Source: an uncultured Oscillospiraceae bacterium
GTDB taxonomy: Bacteria > Bacillota > Clostridia > Oscillospirales > Oscillospiraceae
DNA: 10,337 bases
NCBI GenBank assembly: GCA_900754515.1
Contig: CAAEDD010000060.1
Location: 1-10,337, forward strand
Direction of reading: 5' to 3'
Below, piece after piece: positions 6,775 to 10,337 of this stretch. Under the pieces are notes generated by a model that was not told the DNA's origin, searched no databases, and was given only the letters and a program-made list of their open reading frames with translations. The first letter of the stretch is position 1. Every line of letters begins with the position of its first letter. The translations under genes and the position numbers were made by a program.

Positions 6775-6803
6775 TTGCTGAAATTCGCCGCTTATGGTAA
6801 AAT
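6775..6803 (+). promoter_or_regulatory. Promoter of the DUF4914-like gene
   Basis: TTGCTG (6775-6780), a 17-base spacer and TAAAAT (6798-6803) with an extended -10 TGG directly before it. The start point would be near 6810, giving a leader of about 65 bases without obvious structure. Confidence 0.7.
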
Positions 6804-6874
6804 ATTAACAGAAGTTTGGCTTGAAAGTATAGAGAGCATAAACGAATTCTAACAGGAAAGAGGCCGGTGAAATA

Positions 6875-8776
6875 ATGTATACAGACTCCTATTTCGATAG
6901 ATTTATCCTGCCCAAGGATCTGACTGAGACTCTGAAGAAGAGCCGCTGCCTTTGCTATCCGGAGACCAAGGAGCAGCTGGAAGAGATGTGCTATGGTCCC
7001 ACTCATTCCTCCCGCTTTGACGTGGTCTATCCCATAGAGGGCAGGGGACTTGTCAAGGAGGCTGAGGTCGTGCGCTGCAAGAACGGCACAGTGGTCAACT
7101 TTATGGAAGACTATATGCGCCGCCGTGACCCGGACTGCATGCGTATAGGCGATGATATGCCAACCAACAAACCCCTCTTCAAAGAAAAATACGGATATAA
7201 GTTTTCCAAGCTCCGTAAGGAGACCATGGACTGGCTGGCTACCCAGCAGCTTATCGTGCTGCCTTTTAAGGCAGGCGGGAAGTACTACGGTTATGACAGC
7301 CTTATGATCTGCCCCATGAACGCCGCCTTCTTTGCCCTGTCTCTGGCAAACATGCAGGGCTTTGTGAGCATTTTTGACGTGCAGCAAAACTACAAGCCCA
7401 GGGCTATAATATATGTTGCCCCGCCCTTCCGTCATACCCATTTTGATGGAAAGCAGGTTGTTGTTCATAACCGCAGCGAGGAGCTCCACGAGGTGTTTTC
7501 TTACAACCTCTATCCCGGCCCCTCCGCAAAGAAGGGCGTGTTCTCCATCCTGCTTGACATCGGCGAGCATGAGGGCTGGATAACCAACCACGCCTCAGCA
7601 GCCATGCTGGAGTCACCTTATGAAAACGAAGTGGTCTTCATGCATGAAGGTGCATCCGGCGGCGGCAAGAGCGAGATGCTGGAGGAGATACACAAGGACG
7701 AGAACGGCCAGCTGCTCATGGGCATCCACACCGTCAGCGGTGAGAAGTATTACCTGAGCCTGGGCGAGACCTGCAAGATCCACCCCATTGCCGACGACAT
7801 GGTCCTTGCTCACAAGGATATGCAGAACGGTTCAGGACATCTGGTCATTGCCGACGCGGAGGACGGCTGGTTCCTGCGCATGGATGGGGACAATTACTAC
7901 GGCAACAGCCCCACCTATGAGCGCATAAGCATTCATCCCTCCGAGCCTCTGGAGTTCTTCAATATGGACGGAACACCCGGTGCCACCTGCCTTATTTGGG
8001 AACATGTGCTGGAGTCCAACGGTAAGCCCTGCTCCAATCCCCGTGTCATTATCCCCAGGGAAATGATTGAGGGCATAGTCCCCGGCAACGAACCTCAGGA
8101 GGTCAATGTTCGTTCCTTTGGTGTGCGTATGCCGCCTTCCACCGCCATGGCTCCCAACTACGGCGTTATGGGTATGGTTCAGTTTGTGCCCATCTCCATC
8201 GCCTGGCTGTGGCGTCTGGTATCACCCAGAGGTTTCAAGAACCCCTCTATTGCCGACTCCAATGCCGGCAGCGGATTGAAGGCTGAGGGCGTAGGTTCCT
8301 ACTGGCCCTTTGCCACCGGCATGAAGGTCACCCAGGCCAATCTCCTTCTGCGTCAGATGCTGGATTGCCCCAACACCCTGAATATCCTCATACCCAACCA
8401 GCACATCGGCGCTTACAACATCGGATTTATGGGCGAGTGGATAACCCGTGAGTACCTGGCCCGCCGCAGCGGTCATGTGAAGTTCAAGCACCTGGTACCC
8501 GCCCGCTGCCCCATCTTTGGCTACTCTCTGGACGAAATGAAGATAGACGGCCAGTATGTGCGTCAGACCTTCCTGCGTCCAGAGCTCCAGTCCAAGCTGG
8601 GCTTTGAGGGCTACGATGCCGGCGCCAAGATCCTCACCGACTTTATGAAGGAACAGGTCAAAGAATTCCTTACCGATGATCTGGACCCCATTGGCCGCAA
8701 GATTATCGAAACCTGTCTGAACGACGGCTCTCTGGAGGATTACCTTGCCATCACTCCAATGACCAATATCAAGTAA
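6875..8776 (+). CDS. DUF4914-like protein with HPr kinase/PEPCK-type P-loop
   Basis: This 633-residue soluble protein resembles, from memory, the DUF4914 family of Clostridia and Bacteroides; its reaction is unknown. A P-loop GASGGGKSEM at 259-268 has the GxSGxGKS pattern with a following Glu, as in HPr kinase/phosphorylase, and is close to the PEP carboxykinase P-loop. About 40 residues on, HPIADDMVLA (303-312) gives a paired aspartate like the second nucleotide and metal motif of that superfamily. The C-terminal half has conserved-looking segments such as GSYWPFATGMKVTQANLL and HIGAYNIGFMGEW. No signal peptide or membrane helix is seen. The start at 6875 has GGTGA 6 bases upstream and follows a promoter with about 65 bases of leader. 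It is monocistronic, ending at its own terminator. A kinase or phosphotransferase role on a small metabolite or protein is an inference; it is not a recognisable canonical pckA or hprK. Confidence 0.82.
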   Translation: MYTDSYFDRFILPKDLTETLKKSRCLCYPETKEQLEEMCYGPTHSSRFDVVYPIEGRGLVKEAEVVRCKNGTVVNFMEDYMRRRDPDCMRIGDDMPTNKPLFKEKYGYKFSKLRKETMDWLATQQLIVLPFKAGGKYYGYDSLMICPMNAAFFALSLANMQGFVSIFDVQQNYKPRAIIYVAPPFRHTHFDGKQVVVHNRSEELHEVFSYNLYPGPSAKKGVFSILLDIGEHEGWITNHASAAMLESPYENEVVFMHEGASGGGKSEMLEEIHKDENGQLLMGIHTVSGEKYYLSLGETCKIHPIADDMVLAHKDMQNGSGHLVIADAEDGWFLRMDGDNYYGNSPTYERISIHPSEPLEFFNMDGTPGATCLIWEHVLESNGKPCSNPRVIIPREMIEGIVPGNEPQEVNVRSFGVRMPPSTAMAPNYGVMGMVQFVPISIAWLWRLVSPRGFKNPSIADSNAGSGLKAEGVGSYWPFATGMKVTQANLLLRQMLDCPNTLNILIPNQHIGAYNIGFMGEWITREYLARRSGHVKFKHLVPARCPIFGYSLDEMKIDGQYVRQTFLRPELQSKLGFEGYDAGAKILTDFMKEQVKEFLTDDLDPIGRKIIETCLNDGSLEDYLAITPMTNIK

Positions 8777-8780
8777 TACA

Positions 8781-8798
8781 GCTTTCAGCGCTTTCAGC
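8781..8798. repeat. Perfect 9-base tandem duplication
   Basis: GCTTTCAGC occurs twice head to tail directly after the stop codon at 8776 and before the terminator. It is probably a chance duplication from replication slippage. Confidence 0.6.
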
Positions 8799-8803
8799 AA
8801 AAG

Positions 8804-8838
8804 AAAAGCCGTGGGGAATCTCCCACGGCTTTTCCTTT
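8804..8838 (+). terminator. Intrinsic terminator of the DUF4914-like gene
   Basis: AAAAGCCGTGGG (8804-8815) pairs perfectly with CCCACGGCTTTT (8822-8833) around a 6-base loop, followed by CCTTT. The A and U flanks make it potentially bidirectional, but no minus-strand gene ends here. Confidence 0.92.
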
Positions 8839-8884
8839 AGCCTCCCCAATGGGGTAAACAATTGCAGGTTTTACTAAATAAGGA

Positions 8885-8913
8885 TTGAAATATGGACTGA
8901 ACAGTGGTATCCT
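8885..8913 (+). promoter_or_regulatory. Promoter of ddl
   Basis: TTGAAA (8885-8890), 17 bases and TATCCT (8908-8913) with an extended -10 TGG. The start would be near 8920, downstream of an in-frame GTG at 8904. This supports the ATG at 8952 as the real start of ddl. Confidence 0.65.
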
Positions 8914-8951
8914 ACAAAAAATTGTTTGAAATTTCTGAAAGGATCAGCGTA

Positions 8952-10016
8952 ATGAAGATCGTTGTTTTAGGCGGCGGCATAAGCACTGAGCGCCATGTGG
9001 CCCTGGTGTCGGGCACCTCGGTGTGCCGTGCTCTCCGGGAGCGGGGGCATCAGGCAATATTCGTAGATATGTTTATGGGCCTTGAGGACTATGACGGTCC
9101 TCTGGAAGCGGCTTTTGATGTCCCGGACGGGTTCTGCGGCAAGGTTGCCATAGAAAAGACTGCCCCAGATCTGGAGGCAGTAAAGGCATCCAGAAAATTC
9201 AAGAGCCCCAGCCGACTTGGAAAAAACGTGCTGGAAATATGTGCACTGGCAGATTGCGTGTTCCTGGGTCTGCATGGAGCAGATGGGGAGGACGGTAAGA
9301 TACAGGCGGCTCTGGAACTTATGGGTGTGCCCTATACCGGTTCCGGTCCTCTCAGCAGCGGTATGGCAATGGATAAGGCCGTGGCGAAAATGGTGATGAA
9401 TAGCTGCGGCATACTTACCCCCAAAGCCAGGGAGCTGACTTACAGCAGGGAGGATATCCCGGCTTTGACTGAAAGCCTGCCTGTACCCTGCGCGGTAAAA
9501 GTAGTAGGGGGCGGCTCATCCATAGGTGTGGAGCTGCCTGATACCAGAGAGCAGCTGAAGGCGGCGCTGGATAACATTATCAAGTATGGGAACCGGGTGC
9601 TGGTGGAGGAAAAAATCATTGGCCGTGAAATTACAGTGCCGGTGCTGGATGGACGATATCTCAGCCCAATTGAGATAGTTCCCCCGGAAGGGATGACCTT
9701 CGACTATGTGGCGAAATACCAAAGCGGGGATCAGGGAGCAAGAGAGATATGCCCAGCCCCAATAAGCCAGGCTGAAAAGGAGCTTGTGGGTGAGGCGGCT
9801 CTGAAGCTTCACAATGCGCTGGGATTATCGGTGTATTCACGGACGGACTTTATTCTGGATAAGAATGGCCGGGCTTGGTGCCTGGAAGTGAACACCCTGC
9901 CGGGCATGACGCCGAACAGCCTCATTCCAAAGGCTGCTGCAGTGGAGGGCATGAGCTACGGGGAGCTGTGCGAGAAGATTGTGACACTGTCCATGGCAGA
10001 AAAAAACAAACGCTGA
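8952..10016 (+). CDS. ddl: D-alanine--D-alanine ligase
   Basis: This cytoplasmic ATP-grasp enzyme joins two D-alanines for peptidoglycan precursor synthesis. It has 354 residues. Seen in order: GGGISTERHVALVSG at 7-21 (Glu13 corresponds to the first-subsite Glu of E. coli DdlB); LGLHGADGEDGKIQ at 105-118; PYTGSGPLSSGMAMDK at 127-142; GGGSSIGVEL with the conserved serines at 189-190; the omega-loop FDYVAKY at 250-256; RTDF at 297-300; and LEVNTLPGMTPNSLIPKAA at 311-329 with the metal ligands Glu312 and Asn314. Tyr256 corresponds to the DdlB tyrosine linked with D-Ala rather than D-lactate specificity. It is about 50 residues longer than short DdlB forms because of an insertion around 45-95. 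The ATG at 8952 has AAAGGA upstream; a GTG at 8904 in frame is rejected because it precedes the predicted transcript start. Confidence 0.94.
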   Translation: MKIVVLGGGISTERHVALVSGTSVCRALRERGHQAIFVDMFMGLEDYDGPLEAAFDVPDGFCGKVAIEKTAPDLEAVKASRKFKSPSRLGKNVLEICALADCVFLGLHGADGEDGKIQAALELMGVPYTGSGPLSSGMAMDKAVAKMVMNSCGILTPKARELTYSREDIPALTESLPVPCAVKVVGGGSSIGVELPDTREQLKAALDNIIKYGNRVLVEEKIIGREITVPVLDGRYLSPIEIVPPEGMTFDYVAKYQSGDQGAREICPAPISQAEKELVGEAALKLHNALGLSVYSRTDFILDKNGRAWCLEVNTLPGMTPNSLIPKAAAVEGMSYGELCEKIVTLSMAEKNKR

Positions 10017-10043
10017 GCCCGACGGAAATATACGCTTTTGTAA

Positions 10044-10063
10044 CAAGAATTAACAAATTCTTG
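10044..10063. repeat. Perfect 8-bp inverted repeat after ddl
   Basis: CAAGAATT and AATTCTTG are separated by AACA, followed by ATGTTTT. It may be a weak AT-rich terminator for ddl or an operator, since it overlaps the -35 of the promoter candidate for the next gene. Confidence 0.5.
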
Positions 10064-10091
10064 ATGTTTTACAAGCCCCGCGTGATAAAAT
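10061..10091 (+). promoter_or_regulatory. Candidate promoter of the last gene
   Basis: TTGATG (10061-10066) and TAAAAT (10086-10091) are 19 bases apart, longer than ideal. An extended -10 TGA precedes TAAAAT and could compensate for a poor -35. Confidence 0.45.
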
Positions 10092-10127
10092 TAAACATTG
10101 ATAAATAGCATTTCCGAGGTTGGTTTC

Positions 10128-10337
10128 ATGAGAGAAAAATTTGCACGTTTCATGTCCGGGCGCAACGGCAACGATCAATTTAATCTCTTTATTCTTATAG
10201 TGGATATAGTGCTCCTGATTGTGGCGGGAATTTTTAATGAGAGCCTGGGGCCATATCTTTACCCTGTGGTGATTTTGCTGCTGGGCTATGCTTACTTCCG
10301 TATGCTCTCCCGCAACCTGTACAAGAGGCGGGAAGAG
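10128..10337 (+). CDS. Small two-helix membrane protein, unknown function (3' end outside window)
   Basis: An open reading frame of 70 codons starts at ATG 10128 with GAGGT (10116-10120) 7 bases upstream and stays open to the window edge. It begins MREKFARFMSGRNGNDQFN. Two hydrophobic segments follow, at about 20-36 (FILIVDIVLLIVAGIF) and 43-57 (YLYPVVILLLGYAYF), then a basic run FRMLSRNLYKRREE. A charged N terminus with a GRNGxDQ element, two helices and an RMLSRNxxKR tail are familiar from unnamed small membrane proteins of Firmicutes, from memory. No function can be assigned. It is separated from ddl by 111 bases and has its own promoter candidate. Confidence 0.75.
   Translation, partial: MREKFARFMSGRNGNDQFNLFILIVDIVLLIVAGIFNESLGPYLYPVVILLLGYAYFRMLSRNLYKRREE

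Noticed and set aside
6671..7591. Minus-strand open frame antisense to the DUF4914-like gene
   Set aside because: It has no ribosome site or family motif; the plus strand carries a long protein with a P-loop, promoter and terminator.
8904..8951. GTG start for ddl at 8904
   Set aside because: It overlaps the predicted -10 and adds 16 residues before the canonical MKIVVLGGG start of the ligase fold.

Overview
The window looks like a chromosomal segment from a Gram-positive, low-to-mid GC Firmicute of class Clostridia, perhaps a gut Oscillospiraceae-type organism. The signs are a tRNA-Trp T-box riboswitch, strong AGGAGG-type ribosome binding sites, extended -10 promoters, a potABCD operon whose PotD is a lipoprotein, and a DUF4914-type protein. 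The lineage is an inference from these features, not from a database search. No mobile element, CRISPR array, rRNA or tRNA gene is seen.

Layout. Positions 1-1440 (minus strand) hold a TrpB2-type tryptophan synthase beta chain, cut off by the window edge, with a complete T-box leader (UGG specifier, T-box sequence, 15-bp terminator) and a consensus promoter. Positions 1461-5434 (minus) hold the polyamine ABC transporter operon potA-potB-potC-potD, with genes overlapping or 14-16 bases apart. Positions 5453-5829 (minus) contain no protein gene. They hold a strong promoter, a roughly 255-base structured RNA closed by a long-range helix joining its two ends, and an intrinsic terminator placed just before the potA ribosome binding site. 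Positions 5850-6587 (minus) hold truA. Positions 6588-6874 are a divergent intergenic region. On the plus strand follow a 633-residue protein resembling DUF4914 with an HPr kinase/PEPCK-like P-loop (6875-8776), its terminator, a D-alanine--D-alanine ligase (8952-10016) with its own promoter, and the start of a small two-helix membrane protein (10128 to the window end).

How the parts work together. The minus-strand genes cover tryptophan supply, polyamine import and tRNA pseudouridylation; the plus-strand genes cover an unknown phosphotransferase-like function and peptidoglycan precursor synthesis. The minus-strand block has at least two RNA control points. The T-box switches trpB on when tRNA-Trp is uncharged, and its terminator is also the first evident stop for pot transcripts. 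The structured RNA and terminator in front of potA lie between the only good promoter and the first pot gene, so pot expression probably depends on reading through that terminator or on a weak internal promoter. The structured RNA is the most interesting element. It may be a member of a known Clostridia RNA class such as raiA, or an undescribed leader of the polyamine operon.
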